DNA of 64,000 nt from Endocalyx cinctus (lineage: Eukaryota > Ascomycota > Sordariomycetes > Amphisphaeriales > Apiosporaceae), in assembly GCA_001600455.1 (NCBI GenBank), contig BCKC01000005.1, forward strand, positions 3,472,001 through 3,536,000, given 5' to 3'. Made by a program: the position numbers and the translations under genes. The notes under the pieces were generated by a model. That model was not told where the DNA came from. It searched no databases and saw only the letters and a list, made by a program, of their open reading frames with translations. Positions within the stretch are counted from its first letter, which is position 1. Every line of letters begins with the position of its first letter. Below, one piece after another: positions 21,481 through 32,592 of the stretch.

Positions 21481-23637
21481 ATGTCATCAGAACTTGATCT
21501 AATCGTTCCGGGTAATCCTAATCAGACTATCAATGATATATCGGAAAGATGTATAAACTTGTTCAAAGACTGTCTGCTTCTTCTCAGTGACGATGGAGTG
21601 CGCAGCCATCTTACCATGAATGAGATTGACGGACAGCGTATTTGGGAAGAGTACGGACGGCTTAAAATATGGTGTGATGAGAATCGGGCGTCGTTACCTA
21701 TCCAATCAAGAGGGTCTCTTGAGTCTGTTCTTCGGAAGGAAGAAAAGCTACATCAGGGTATATGCAACATTTTCCAGCAAATGGAAATATTTTTACAGCT
21801 AGGTTTGTTCGCATTTTGTTCACCTAACTCAAGAGCGGTTGCTGAATATCTGTACAGCAAAAACGAGACTGAAACAAAAACATAATACAATGGATAACCA
21901 AGATGAAGACTCAGATGTTAGCTCTTTAAGCTCTGAGACTCAAAGTTCATCGTCAGATCAATACCATGCCTCACAAGAGGCGAGGGCGCGCCCATCAAAG
22001 ATATCTGTTTACTTGAACCATGCGTTCAGTAAAGTGGTATTATTATATAGTATGAATCCACTGCTGCACCGGCCAGGGCTTGGTGACCGGTACCTTCGAT
22101 CGAGGAACAAGGCACCGGGATTATTAATAGATCCTTCGGAGTACGAACTAGTCCGGCAGACATTGATTCGATGGCGAAGACCACCCGATGAAGAAGCTAG
22201 GACCAACCTGGAGAAAGAAGAGAGCGTATCTGAAGAAGTGCTTCAGTCAAGAAATCTGTCGGCGCTGTCTTCTGTTGAACCCCTGGATGTTCTTTGCAGA
22301 AGATTTTCGAACGCAAATTTTCTTCGACGGGAGCAGTTCCGATTTTGGCATGATAATCCATCCGATGAGAGCCCGGCTAACTTCAACCCAGACTATGTGT
22401 CGGATAAGGGAAAATCTACGCCAAAGATCGGTAAAATGCTCGACAACATTTCGCTACGCTCTCGGAATACAGCGCGCAGTTTTTCTGAGATTGCTCGTTC
22501 CGAGATATATGAAACTGAAACGAGAGACCAGGCTCGGACAGACTATGCGGAAACTACAATAAACGACGACATATTCACTGCTCATGTGCCTAATTTCGAG
22601 ACGGTAGTATCGACAGAAACATCTATTGCAACTTGTCCGTACTGTACTATGGAGCTAGATGCAAGGACCATGAGAAGCAACAGAAAAGCATGGAAGTATG
22701 TTAACTTAAATAAGACGTAACCCTAGCTTTCTAAACAGGCAAAATCAGCTAATATTCAGTATAGGAGACATGTATATCGAGATCTTCGGCCTTATGCATG
22801 TACATTTGTCGATTGTCCAGATCCATCAAGGCTTTTTGCTACGCGCCATGATTGGATCTACCACGAGTTGCAGGTTCACAGGCGACGGTGGATTTGCCGA
22901 GAATGCAGTGAATCCTTTCCTTCCCAAAATTCTATGGCTAGCCATTTGAGAGTGGTTCATCAAGGCTTATGGGCCCCAGAGCAACTTTCAGCCGTCTTGG
23001 AAATAAGTGAAGTCCCGGCAGATGATACCGTGCGTTGGCCATGCGCTTTCTGTTCAAAAAGTAATACTACTACAAAGATCATGAGCCATATGGCTCAGCA
23101 CATGGAAGACCTCGCTCTTCTTTCCTTGCCCCGAGCCCACGTCTTAGAAGAGGACATGGTAGGATCGATGAATGCTAGTAGCTTAGAGGCAGAAATACCA
23201 TCTGAACGACTTTCGAATCCCGCGTCCGATTCAAAAGGTAGCAACACGCCTCCGGAAGAACAAGCAAAGAGCCAAAGAGAAGACAAAGAAATCGAAATAG
23301 CCACAACACACGCAGTTACGAACCTCCCACAACCAACTTCAAACAAGTCAGAGGAAGATCAAAAGAGCATCACAGCTCAAATCCAAGGTAATATTCAATC
23401 CACGAATAAATCTACTTACGAACAAACCAAATCTATACACTATAAGGGTGGTCTGCCGGGACTCGTGACCCGCATATGGTACTGCGTAAGTTGTCAGGCA
23501 TATATCCTAAACATGAATAATGAGCTAATATGGCATAGTGTAATTGCGGTCAAGGTCCCATGAACTCTTCCTTATATGAATCATGTACGACATGTAATCA
23601 TCAGCCATGTACCGCCTGTAACGTAGAATATGTGTGA
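21481..23637 (+). CDS. acuF-type C2H2 zinc-finger protein with C-terminal CCxCG motif
   Basis: Exons are 21481-21802, 21858-22695, 22765-23485 and 23539-23637; introns of 55, 69 and 53 nt; 659 residues. The N-terminus (SERCINLFKDCLLLLSDDG, then EEYGRLKIWCDENRA) is the helical domain of the fungal group often labelled 'oxidoreductase acuF-like C2H2 zinc finger'. An acidic Ser-rich linker and PSKISVYLNHAF follow. The zinc region has CPYCTMEL, WKRHVYRDLRPYACTF, TRHDWIYHELQVH, CRECSESF, HLRVVH and CAFCSK...HMAQHMEDLALLSLP. The third intron was set at CAGTATAG because it gives WKRHV. Reading through the last intron would end the protein at 23563; splicing it gives WYC-CNCGQGP followed by spaced C..C..H..C..C, a likely zinc-binding tail. 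Function is unknown, possibly transcriptional or immune-like. Confidence 0.83.
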
Positions 23638-24559
23638 GTGTTGAAGTTGATTGATTAATGGTTGTGTGTGCGAAGCACACAACTGCTAAGTATTATATAC
23701 CCGAGCGGGGTAGCAGCGCAGCTGCTACCAGCTGCTAGCGGCTGACAATATAGGAAGAAGGAGGGGTTCAAGTATTTGTGAGCTAAAAGGAAAATTTCTA
23801 TATTATTAATTATTAGTTAGTTTAGCTTGAGAAAAAACCAACATAATTCACGACTTAAAAAAATTCTTCGTCTCCCACGCGCGCGTCTCGTTTCGTCCTT
23901 TTTCTATAAGAAGATATCTTAGCCGACATATGCTCAGCACTAAGTGGGTCAGAATCAACGTTCAGTTCACTAGATTATATTATATTAATATCGTCATTAC
24001 AGAGATCATTATGGCTTTTCGGCGTGTTCTGACATGTAATTATTAGTGTGTAATTAATCTACGACAAGTTGGCGTTAGACTATCCGAACGACGTCCGTAA
24101 CCTGTGGAGACGATAGATGGAAAAATCCTTTTCCACATGTACCTATCCGTGAAGTAAAGTGATAGATGTTTAATTGTATGTGTGAAAAAGCATGTGTTCC
24201 CTTAGGTGTTATCTCCATACAAATTTTCACCAGGTTTTTACAGTATGATGTTTCGGAACAACATATCTCCGGTATCTAATCTGACAGTAAAGTGATAGAT
24301 CATAATCAGAGTTAGATACCCCTGACCCGTAAAATATTCATGCTTAATACTTTAACCATAGTATAAAAAAGATAGAAATCTTGATCACTGGCCGATAATG
24401 AAAAACGTGTTTTTTCCCCAACATTTATACCATCACACATCTGTAAATATCACTTAATATATAGTAAAACACGATACCTAGTAATTAATTGCCCAGTCCA
24501 CCACTATATCACCTCACTCACCAGAGAAGAAAAAGAGAGAAAGAAAGAAAAGAAAAAAA
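23638..24559. other. Intergenic with tandem hairpins
   Basis: 922 bp of AT-rich DNA. Two inverted repeats follow closely after the C2H2 stop (entered separately). The final 60 bp before the dehydroquinase are purine-rich (AGAAAG runs), probably the leader. Confidence 0.5.
23661..23729. repeat. Two adjacent hairpin-forming inverted repeats
   Basis: First hairpin: TGTGTGC (23665-23671), loop GAA, GCACACA (23675-23681). Second: GGTAGCAGC (23709-23717), loop GCA, GCTGCTACC (23721-23729), perfect 9-bp arms. They lie 24-92 bp past the C2H2 stop, in its likely 3' UTR or flank. Possible roles are an RNA 3'-end structure or a short palindromic mobile element; neither is shown. Confidence 0.75.
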
Positions 24560-25015
24560 ATGTCCCGTAAAATCCTCCTCATCAACGGCCCCAACCTCAA
24601 CCTCCTCGGCACCCGCGAGCCCGCCATATACGGCAGCACGACCCTCTCGGACGTCGTAGCCTCGGCGCAATCGCAAGCGCAGACGCTAGGGATCAGCCTG
24701 GACACCTTCCAATCGAACCACGAGGGCGGCATCGTGGACCGGATCCAGGCGGCGCGCGAGGAAGGCGTCGACGCCATCGTCATCAACCCGGCCGCGTACA
24801 CGCACACGAGCGTGGCCATCCGCGACGCCCTCCTCGGCGTCGACATCCCGTTCGTCGAGCTGCACGTCACCAACGTGCACGCCCGGGAGCCCTGGCGGCA
24901 TCACAGCTACTTCTCCGATAAAGCCGTCGCCGTCATCTGCGGGCTGGGCACGTTCGGGTACGCGGCCGCGATCGAGTTCGCCGCGAAGCATATGAAGATC
25001 AAGGAGAAGTCGTGA
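24560..25015 (+). CDS. qutE: 3-dehydroquinate dehydratase, type II (catabolic, QutE/Qa-2 type)
   Basis: Single exon, 151 residues, the normal length. It dehydrates 3-dehydroquinate to 3-dehydroshikimate in cytosolic quinate catabolism; fungal biosynthetic dehydroquinase is instead part of the AROM polypeptide. Type II landmarks are all present: [18 protein letters not shown] (active-site arginine and tyrosine on the flexible lid), [49 protein letters not shown] (general-acid histidine) and [13 protein letters not shown]. The start is the first ATG after a purine-rich leader. Other quinate-cluster genes are not adjacent here: the right neighbour is JIP5 and the left the C2H2 gene. Regulation by quinate cannot be read from this sequence. 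Confidence 0.95.
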   Translation: MSRKILLINGPNLNLLGTREPAIYGSTTLSDVVASAQSQAQTLGISLDTFQSNHEGGIVDRIQAAREEGVDAIVINPAAYTHTSVAIRDALLGVDIPFVELHVTNVHAREPWRHHSYFSDKAVAVICGLGTFGYAAAIEFAAKHMKIKEKS

Positions 25016-25497
25016 TGTAATTTTATTATTCAGCCGCTGTCTCGCTTGATCGAGGTCGGAAAGTTCCGTGGTTTTTGTGCCACTTTATGCGAGGAAAACT
25101 GGTTTTTTCCCTTTATCGTATTTACATGTGATTAAGATGTACATAATTCATTAAAGAGTCTATCTACAATATTTCGATATTTGCCAACTTCTCGCAATGC
25201 CATTCAACAACTATTCATCTGATTCAGGTATTCGAAGCTCAGTACATTGCTACCCCGCCATTCACTAAACTAGCCCTGGAGCTACCCCGCAACGACCCCT
25301 TAAACTGCCTAGACTTCAGTTACTAACAACGGTATGGAGCTATTCAGGGGCAGACGAACCAAAAAAAAAAAAAAAAAAGGTGATTTATGGCAAAATCATT
25401 ATCCATTGCAAGAGTCAATTACTTTTTCTGCTAGGGTATCATTAACGACGAGGTAAGCGAAACCTCATATAGCAGAGTAGCGGAACCAAATATACAT
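25016..25497. other. Convergent 3' spacer between dehydroquinase and JIP5
   Basis: 482 bp between two convergent genes. It contains a 17-18 base A run near 25362-25378 and no gene. Confidence 0.5.
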
Positions 25498-26880
25498 TTA
25501 ATCAAGACCCTTGAACTTCATGACCCCATGTGCTCCATGAGGTCCTAGGTTGTCGCTCTTCTTTCCCTTTCCCTTCTTTCTCTTCTTTCGCTTACCGCGT
25601 TTCGACCCTGCATCCGAATCATCCGAGTCCGAGTCAGAGTCCGCTTGTCGCTTCTTCCCACCTGACTTTTTCTGAGGCGGCGCATCGGAATCGTCGTCAG
25701 AATCGCTATCGTCATCATCATCCTCGCTATCGTCATCGTCGTCATCTTCCATGTCATCCCCTCCAGCTGCACTACCCAATTCTTGCCAGATCTTGATGGT
25801 CTGTCCTCCACCACTAATTAGACGTCCTATGCTATCGAATCCAAGGCCAACGACCGCTTCCATATCATCGTGTCGAAGGCTTGTCTCGACTTGTCGACTC
25901 ATGAGATCAACGATACGCAAGCTTCCGTCACCCAAGCCGATCACCACTTTCTTGCCTCGCGTGACCGTGTCCGGGATCTGAGTGATGCAATCCAGGCTCT
26001 CGTGATAATCAATGTTAATACGATCTTGCTGATCGTCCCAGGCGCCCTTGTCCCATAGCGTCAAAACGCCCGTACCCGTGCCCACCGCGACCATACCATT
26101 GTCTCGGTTCTTCTTGGGACCTATTCCGGGTATGAACGCCGAGCACAGCAATTCGTCCTCCTGATCCTCGCTGCGAACGAGTACGCCACGTCGGAGATCG
26201 GTCACGGCAAGGGTCGTGCCGCCCGTGGATATCCATTGCTTGCTGTAACCGCTCGTACTCTCGGCCGAAGGGGGGATAGGTGTGATGCTCGAGACGAAGT
26301 CGTCGTGAGGATAGTGCGATTGTTGAGGCTTCGAATCCGCCAGTGCGCTATCTCTCAGGTCCATAAGGTGAAGAACACCGGAATCACAACCGAGTAATAG
26401 TGTCTGGGGAGACAGTACATGGACAAGAGATGGGGAGTCCGCCACAGATTTTGTCGAAGGAATTGCAATCTTGGAGATGACTTGACCGGTCTCGGGAGAA
26501 AAGTGCTTCAGCAGGGAGTCCGTTCCGGCCGAGTAAAGTGCTAGTTTATTACTTCGAATTAGTACATAAATTTGATTAAAATGATTCGAAGCTAGTAGGA
26601 AAAGGGAAAATCAAGACTTACAAGAGCCATCATTATTAAACACTAAGCTTCGACAGCTACCTTTGTGTCTCTTCGTACGCCAAGCGGTATCAATCGTTCT
26701 CTTCCCATCCGACAACACGCTCAGGTCACCATCATCTTCATCTGTTCTTTCGGGTGCCGGAAGACGAAAACATTGGACATGTCCAGTGGAAAGACCAACT
26801 CCGAGAAGAGGTTCAGTCGGATGAACAGCCTGGGAGAAGAGATCAGAGCTCAGAGGAAGGGTACAAAGGTTCTCAAACAT
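25498..26880 (-). CDS. JIP5: WD-repeat protein JIP5 (WDR55 homologue), ribosome biogenesis
   Basis: Exons are 26880-26622 and 26540-25498; 81-nt intron with GTAAGT donor; 433 residues. JIP5 acts in the nucleolus in 60S subunit maturation. The sequence has degenerate WD40 blades: [20 protein letters not shown] at the start, [20 protein letters not shown] across the splice junction, [55 protein letters not shown] and [16 protein letters not shown]. It ends in an acidic Asp/Glu/Ser tract, then a basic nuclear-localisation region ([17 protein letters not shown]) and the conserved ending KFKGLD. The order (propeller, acid tract, basic tail) is typical of the family. Confidence 0.93.
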
Positions 26881-27555
26881 GACGGCCGTCTTTCAAATTT
26901 AACGTCGTAGAGAAATATAGTCATAAAAGGTAATAAATTCGCATAGGTTTATTAATTAACCCACTATACTCCACACATCGACCACATCGTAAGAATTTAT
27001 CGTTCGAAGATTGTGTTTTACCAGATGAAAAGAAGGCAGAGAAGAAAAAGTAAGAAAAATATTAAAGAGGTCGATGCATCAAATATTGCATACAACGCGT
27101 CTAATGCATTTAGTGAGTGTTTACTTTGATAACTTCGATATGAAAATATTTTTCGTACCAGACTAAACCTCCTTTGTGGATATCGTAAACAAATTTATCT
27201 CCTGCTAACCTCTTGATGAATGGGAGGTAATCCCATAAAAGCACCGAGCTCCGACCGAGAAAAAAATCCATGAACTTCTCACGATCTTCTTTCGCTATTA
27301 TCATGTTCTAACCAGCCCTAGGGTTGAAAACCGAAAGGGTCATGAAAACCTCTCTTGTAGTCATATTGTCAAGATTAACAAGAATCACCGTAATCACACA
27401 ATTTAGCATTGGAGTAACTAAATCATCCCAGCGAAGTCGTACTAGAATCAAGAAACAACGTGAATTTCAATGCGTGTCCGTAAGTATAACGTCATTTTTC
27501 GAGAGACAGTGTATATTTAGAGCTTTCCGCTAGGCGGTACTATGTGCCTAAGGAA
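26881..27555. other. Intergenic between JIP5 start and P450 stop, holding a relic ORF
   Basis: Apart from the relic described at 27110-27441 this is AT-rich flank and promoter DNA of JIP5 with A-rich stretches. Confidence 0.4.
27110..27441 (-). pseudogene. Exon relic interrupted by one TAG
   Basis: After a good acceptor (TTCTAG, at 27443-27442) the minus strand is open for 43 codons (includes RLRWDDLVTPMLNCVI and REVFMTLSVFNPRAG). It meets TAG at 27310-27308, then stays open in the same frame for 65 further codons (KEDREKFMDFFLGRSS, DYLPFIKRLAGD) to a stop at 27110. The composition looks protein-like, with hydrophobic and aromatic residues spaced as in a helical domain. One C-to-T change (CAG to TAG) would explain the break. 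I do not recognise the family. A continuous 109-codon frame with one stop could also be chance in AT-rich DNA. Confidence 0.35.
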
Positions 27556-29139
27556 CTAAGCAGGAAACAGCGCGACGATCGCTCCATTGAAGTTTTGGAA
27601 CGTCGTCCTCGTCTCCTCCGTCCACGGTCTATCGTCGCGACTTTCTAGTCTTGCAAATTCTCTGAGAATAGTTACCATCGTATATGCCACTTCCGCAAAA
27701 GCCAAGCGAAAGCCTAGGCAGATACGCGGACCTCCGCCGAATGGCGTGTACTCCCAGGTGGGTCTCAAGACGTCCCACCTCTCCGGTCGAAACTCGTCGG
27801 CGTCTTCTCCCCAGAAATCCTTGTCCCGGAACGTGCATCTGAAGTTCATCTCCACCGTATCTCCTTTTCGTACGTATAATGGAGATTTCCCGTCTCTCCC
27901 TCCACCTGTGGGAAGGACAACCTCTTCGATACATTGTCGAGAGATCATGGTCGATATCGGCGTTACCCTATGAGTCTCGCGAATGACATTTTTTAGATAT
28001 CGATACTTCTTCAGAAGTTCGTAGGTGATAGGCACATCTTTTGTTGGCAATATCTCCTCTCTAAGTTTGGCCCAAGCTTCGGGCTTCCGGGACAAATGAA
28101 AGAACGCATTGGTGAGAGTGATGGCGGCTCCGTCGTGGGCCGGGGTGAATATATTCTGCATCTGGTACCGCAGCGTGAGTCGGTCTTGAGTCACTTTTGC
28201 CATCTCGTCGATGAGGCGAAGAGGCCCCTCATCGTCTCCGGCTTTCGTGCTCTTCCCTTTTTCTAATCTAGCCAGAGCCTCGTCGACGCGTTCGTCGAGG
28301 AAGCTGTTGACCGTGTCACAATCCGCCCACCACTTGGGGTCGCGATGTAGAAATCGCAACATGGGTCCTAGTATCAGTCGCACCCCACAGCCCCTTTGAG
28401 CGTAGAAGTACGCATCCATAAAATCCTTGTGGGCGTCTGGCGAAACTAAAGCGCCCAGGCATTCCCCAAATATGAACTCACTTGCCGTGTCTAGACTCTG
28501 CGATACCGTCGTCAGCAATGTATATATTACATAGGAACGTCCAATCAATCATACCAGACGCCTAAATAACGGCATCAAATCCACCGTCGAGCCATCACGT
28601 GGGATGAGGTCCATAAGTCTTGTGACATGGTTGGCAAGACTCCGATTCTCAAGGTTACCGATATGAACCACGTCAAAAGCAGGTTTAATAAGCTTCCGAC
28701 GAGAGGCCCATTTCTCGCCATCTACCAGGGTGATCCCGTCACCCCAGAGATACTCGATACCCTGACGGATTTTCTCGACGCCGAAATGATCGAAATAAGT
28801 CGCATGTACGTATTTCGTTATTTCAGGGTCCATAGTCTTGATCGTTGGCGTGCCGAGAGGGCGGGCTCTGTACGTCTTACCGTACTTCTGGAAAAGTCGA
28901 TGGTTTAACCCGAGGAAGTCTCGTTCTTCAAAAGCTTTCTTGTATAACAGGAAAAGATCAAGGCCAAAAATTGGGTCTTTGTGAGGGTAGTTTGGGGGCT
29001 CTTGGCAATCATTTTGGTGCATCACAGATCTGTGGTGCAGCCACACCTTGATCTTACTGTAAGAGGTATGAACTATCCATAACATCAACAGTGTACGAAG
29101 GATTAAAAATAAAGCTTGAAAGGGTGATGATGTATCCAT
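27556..29139 (-). CDS. Cytochrome P450, alkane/fatty-acid hydroxylase-like (CYP52-type)
   Basis: Exons are 29139-28555 and 28497-27556; 57-nt intron, phase 0; 508 residues. An N-terminal membrane anchor is present (FQALFLILRTLLMLWIVHTS). CYP52-like features: NCQEPPNYPHKDPIFGLDLF-type linker (about 44-62), YGDGI/WGDGITLVDGEKWASRRK, and RPAFD-like KPAFDVVHI. The K-helix ExxR is ETHR (about 369-372), the PERF variant is FRPERW, and the haem loop is FGGGPRICLGFRLA with the cysteine at about 456. The I-helix reads FTPAHDGAAITL, so the usual acid-Thr pair is Asp-Gly and the conserved threonine is absent. Substrate is unknown; the family suggests terminal hydroxylation of fatty acids or alkanes in the ER. 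No cluster partners surround it. Confidence 0.92.
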
Positions 29140-30888
29140 GATTTGAGAAGTCCTTCCGAAAGTGTTGATCGTGAAAGTGCTTAGGGTTATCGATGCTCGC
29201 TGATATGATAACCATGAATCTCTTAAGTTTAAATACCAATGAAGAGTTCAAGGGGCAGCTCCTATTTCTATATTCTACATGTGTTGGTAATATATATGAC
29301 CGTTTAGGGCAATCGATAAAGAACCAACTGGTGTGCACAATGTCACCCTATTTTTCAGCCCCGTATACAGCGTTGGTGACAGCATTCCGATCGCACAGAT
29401 GTGAAATTGGCGGGTTCTTGCGCATTTGATCATTTATCTTCGTGTTAAGTGAACTTAATAATAGGCAGCCTTACCCTATCACATGAAAATATCAAAGCTG
29501 ATCGTCTACAAAATACCTCGCAGTATGAATCTTCCAATTGAGTCCTCGGGGGCCGGATCACAATCGCGTTCCATAACTGGACGGTTCAAGTATTGTTGGT
29601 TCTAAGTGCATAATAGTCAGCGCTTCAAAACACGGTACTCAAAGACAGTGAAGGCCTCTTACTCGGTAGTTAGCCAGCGACATACATGATAGTACCCCAT
29701 ACTTTAGATGACCTGCAAGTCTACTTGCAACATCCAATATACCCTCTATTTATAGGAGTAATATATGCATTGTGCGGTGGAAGCCATTATATAGGGATAA
29801 TACACCTGTTTTTTATTACCACTCGTTACTTCATCTAGGGATTTCTAAACTGGCCGGCTTTTCCCATCTTTTAAGTTAACCTCTGCGTCTTTGAGGCAAC
29901 ATGTTGTCCACTCGAAGGAGACGTATCTAATATCATGTTTCAAGGCTCTTGATTTTGGCATGTCTTTGGCTACGGTATATTTTTTTTTTTTGGTAAGTCA
30001 AGGTTCTGATAGCATACATGCCCTCTTAATTCTAATCAAATTCTAGGCGTTTCTTGATATGTTGTTGGATATCCCATGCCCCCCTTAACTCAAGCTAGAG
30101 GTCTCATGGAAAGGACACCACTAAATCAAATCAGCGATATGATCAGTATCGACAACAAGCTTAGTAAAGCATTAAACGCTACATGTACTCATATACATCA
30201 ACCCCATAGATGTTTTTATTGTGTTTAGTATGTTTTCTGTCTCAGTTTCTCTGTCAAAAGCTAGCATGTTGTATCAACGCATATTCTGTCTCAAGGGCTT
30301 ATAGCGAGATCTGACCATGAATAAGTTGGCAGTCATGGCAGTCACCACTATTTCTTTACCATAAGGTTCCTTGTGAGTTCATATCCAAACTAATACCACT
30401 AATACTACTACCACCACCACCACCACCAGCGTAGAAAACATGACGTACACCAGATAGGTATACCACTTCAGGATCTTGCTATTGCACATAAAGGTGTATT
30501 ATATGTAATTTCCATCAAGACGATCTGAGCTTTGATATTCTCTGGTTCTGAACATAATTTTTACAAACAGAGAGCGAAAAAAGAAAAAAAAAGTACGGAT
30601 ATTCAGAATTTATTACGCTTAGATTATCCTTGCTAGCAGTTTGTAATTAGTGGAAGGGTGATGGGAGAAGAAAACAATTTCGAAGCTTTACATATTATGA
30701 AAGATTGAGGGGATATGCGGCGGTGCATCGTGGCTATCAGTGGGATAGTGGGGCTAGTTTATGAGTACCTTCTAGGTAACACTGCTATTTTATCCATAAT
30801 TTCATCATCCATTCTATACGGTGGATGTTCGTTTCACGCGTATAACTCTATTAATACTTAGGATATTAGTTCTTTGATATCTGTAATC
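29140..30888. other. 1.75 kb divergent intergenic region
   Basis: AT-rich DNA between the P450 (minus) and chitinase (plus) starts. It contains an imperfect ACC/ACT microsatellite near 30398-30429 and a T run near 29983-29992. No coding signal is seen. Confidence 0.45.
30408..30429 (+). repeat. (ACC)n microsatellite
   Basis: About seven tandem ACC units follow shorter ACT units, in intergenic DNA. Confidence 0.75.
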
Positions 30889-32308
30889 ATGATGCGTCTT
30901 CATTCCGCTGTAGCTTTGTGGTTCTTCGCCTTAGCAATGACTTCGGCCGCCATGACGCAAGTCCGTAATATCATGTATCTTACTGGGTAAGTCGCACAAT
31001 ATCTTCATATTCCCACCGCTAGAAAAAAAAAAAAAAAAAAAAAAAAGGGAATTCAAGCTAAAAAGGAAAATAGTCAACACCCTGTAGTCCCGGAAGACCC
31101 CGCTCTCACCAAGCCCATCACTCACGTGGCCATGGCCTTCCTAGGATCAGAGCTGTTCAATACGGACACCGAAGATGGGACACGGGATTGGCCCCTTTTC
31201 ATGTCCGTCGAAGAGGTCCGGACTAAGTTTCATCCCCACACCAAAATCATGGTCGCTATCGGTGGATGGGGAGATACGGCCGGGTTCGACAAGGCGGCCC
31301 GCACGCCCGAAAGTCGCGAGCGCTTCGCTCGTAACGTGGCAACTATGGTCCGGGATACGGGGGCTGACGGTGAGTTCCCATTCCTGGTATTTTCGAGATT
31401 CGTATTTTGGAGATAATGGATAGCTGACTCCCCATTCCACTACATTCAGGCGTCGATATCGATTGGGAATATCCAGGGTGAGTTCCAGATCAAAAAAAAT
31501 TATATGCGCGATCAAAAAAACTAACACAGCACGCAGCGGTAACGGCGAGGATTACAAGCAAGTCCCCAACAGTTCCAAAGCCTGGGAAATCTCCGCTTAT
31601 CCGTTACTCCTCTCCTCCATCCGCGCCGCCCTCGGCCCCTCCAAGCTGATCTCGGCCGCCGTCCCGGGTCTCCCGCGCGACATGTTAGCCTTCACGCCCG
31701 AGACGGCGCCGTCCATCTCGTCCTCTCTCGACTTCGTCAACGTCATGACGTACGACCTGATGAACCGCCGAGACGACCGCACCGAGCACCACACGGGGAT
31801 CCGAGCCAGCCTCGCCTCCCTTTCGGCCTACCGGGAGATAGGGTTTCCGTCCCGCCAGCTTAACCTCGGGTTCGCGTTCTACGTGAAATATTTTTACGTC
31901 ACCCCGCCGGAGGCGCGCGAGGCGTGCGAGAGGGACCCGGTCGGATGTCCTACGGGTCCGATGGAGGATCCGATCACGGGCGGCGATTTGGGGAAGACGG
32001 GCGGGTTTTCTTATCACGACCCGGTACCGGACGACGAGAAGGTGAGGAAGTCGTACGAGCGCGCCGTCGAGGAGGGAACGTACGATGAGGAAGGTGGAGG
32101 GTATTATTATTACGATAAGGGAGAAGGGATTTGGTGGACATTCGATACGCCTAAGGCGGTCAGTCGGAAGGTCCCTGCTCTCGTGAGGGAGGAAAAATTA
32201 GGAGGCGTGTTCGCTTGGGGGTTGGGTGAGGATGCGCCTGAGTGGAGACATTTGAAAGCGCTGAATGAGGGCGTAGAGGCGTTAGTTATGGAGAAGGATG
32301 AATTGTGA
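30889..32308 (+). CDS. Secreted chitinase, glycoside hydrolase family 18
   Basis: Four exons: 30889-30986, 31074-31369, 31450-31477 and 31537-32308; 397 residues. Intron 1 holds a 24-base A run. Its acceptor (AATAG) was chosen because it yields YLTGQHPVVPEDPALTKPITH, the conserved start of the barrel. Exon 1 encodes a signal peptide (LHSAVALWFFALAMTSAA). The 28-nt third exon carries the catalytic signature DGVDIDWEYPG (DxxDxDxE, final Glu as acid) and joins GNGEDY. Later landmarks are FVNVMTYDLMNRRDD and GVFAWGLGEDA. It hydrolyses beta-1,4 N-acetylglucosamine polymers in the wall or medium. There is no chitin-binding module. The gene converges on the phosphodiesterase, 284 bp away. Confidence 0.92.
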
Positions 32309-32592
32309 TTTCTCTTCTCTTTATAATATTTTTATCTACTTACAAGAGATGGAGTGTACGCTTCGAAGAAAAAATGAACGGATTACTCGATAATATATTA
32401 CCATAAGCTGGTCTCAATGAAACCAGTCCGACAGCTCTTAAATAGAAATTTCTAGTAAAGAATCAAAAAGAAAAAAATAATTCAAGAAGTCAAGTCACTT
32501 TTTTCTCTATAGTTATCTTATTATTATTATTTTAATTTTGACCCCATTCATATATATGCGCACAACCCCTTCCACATCCTCCCACCCCAACA

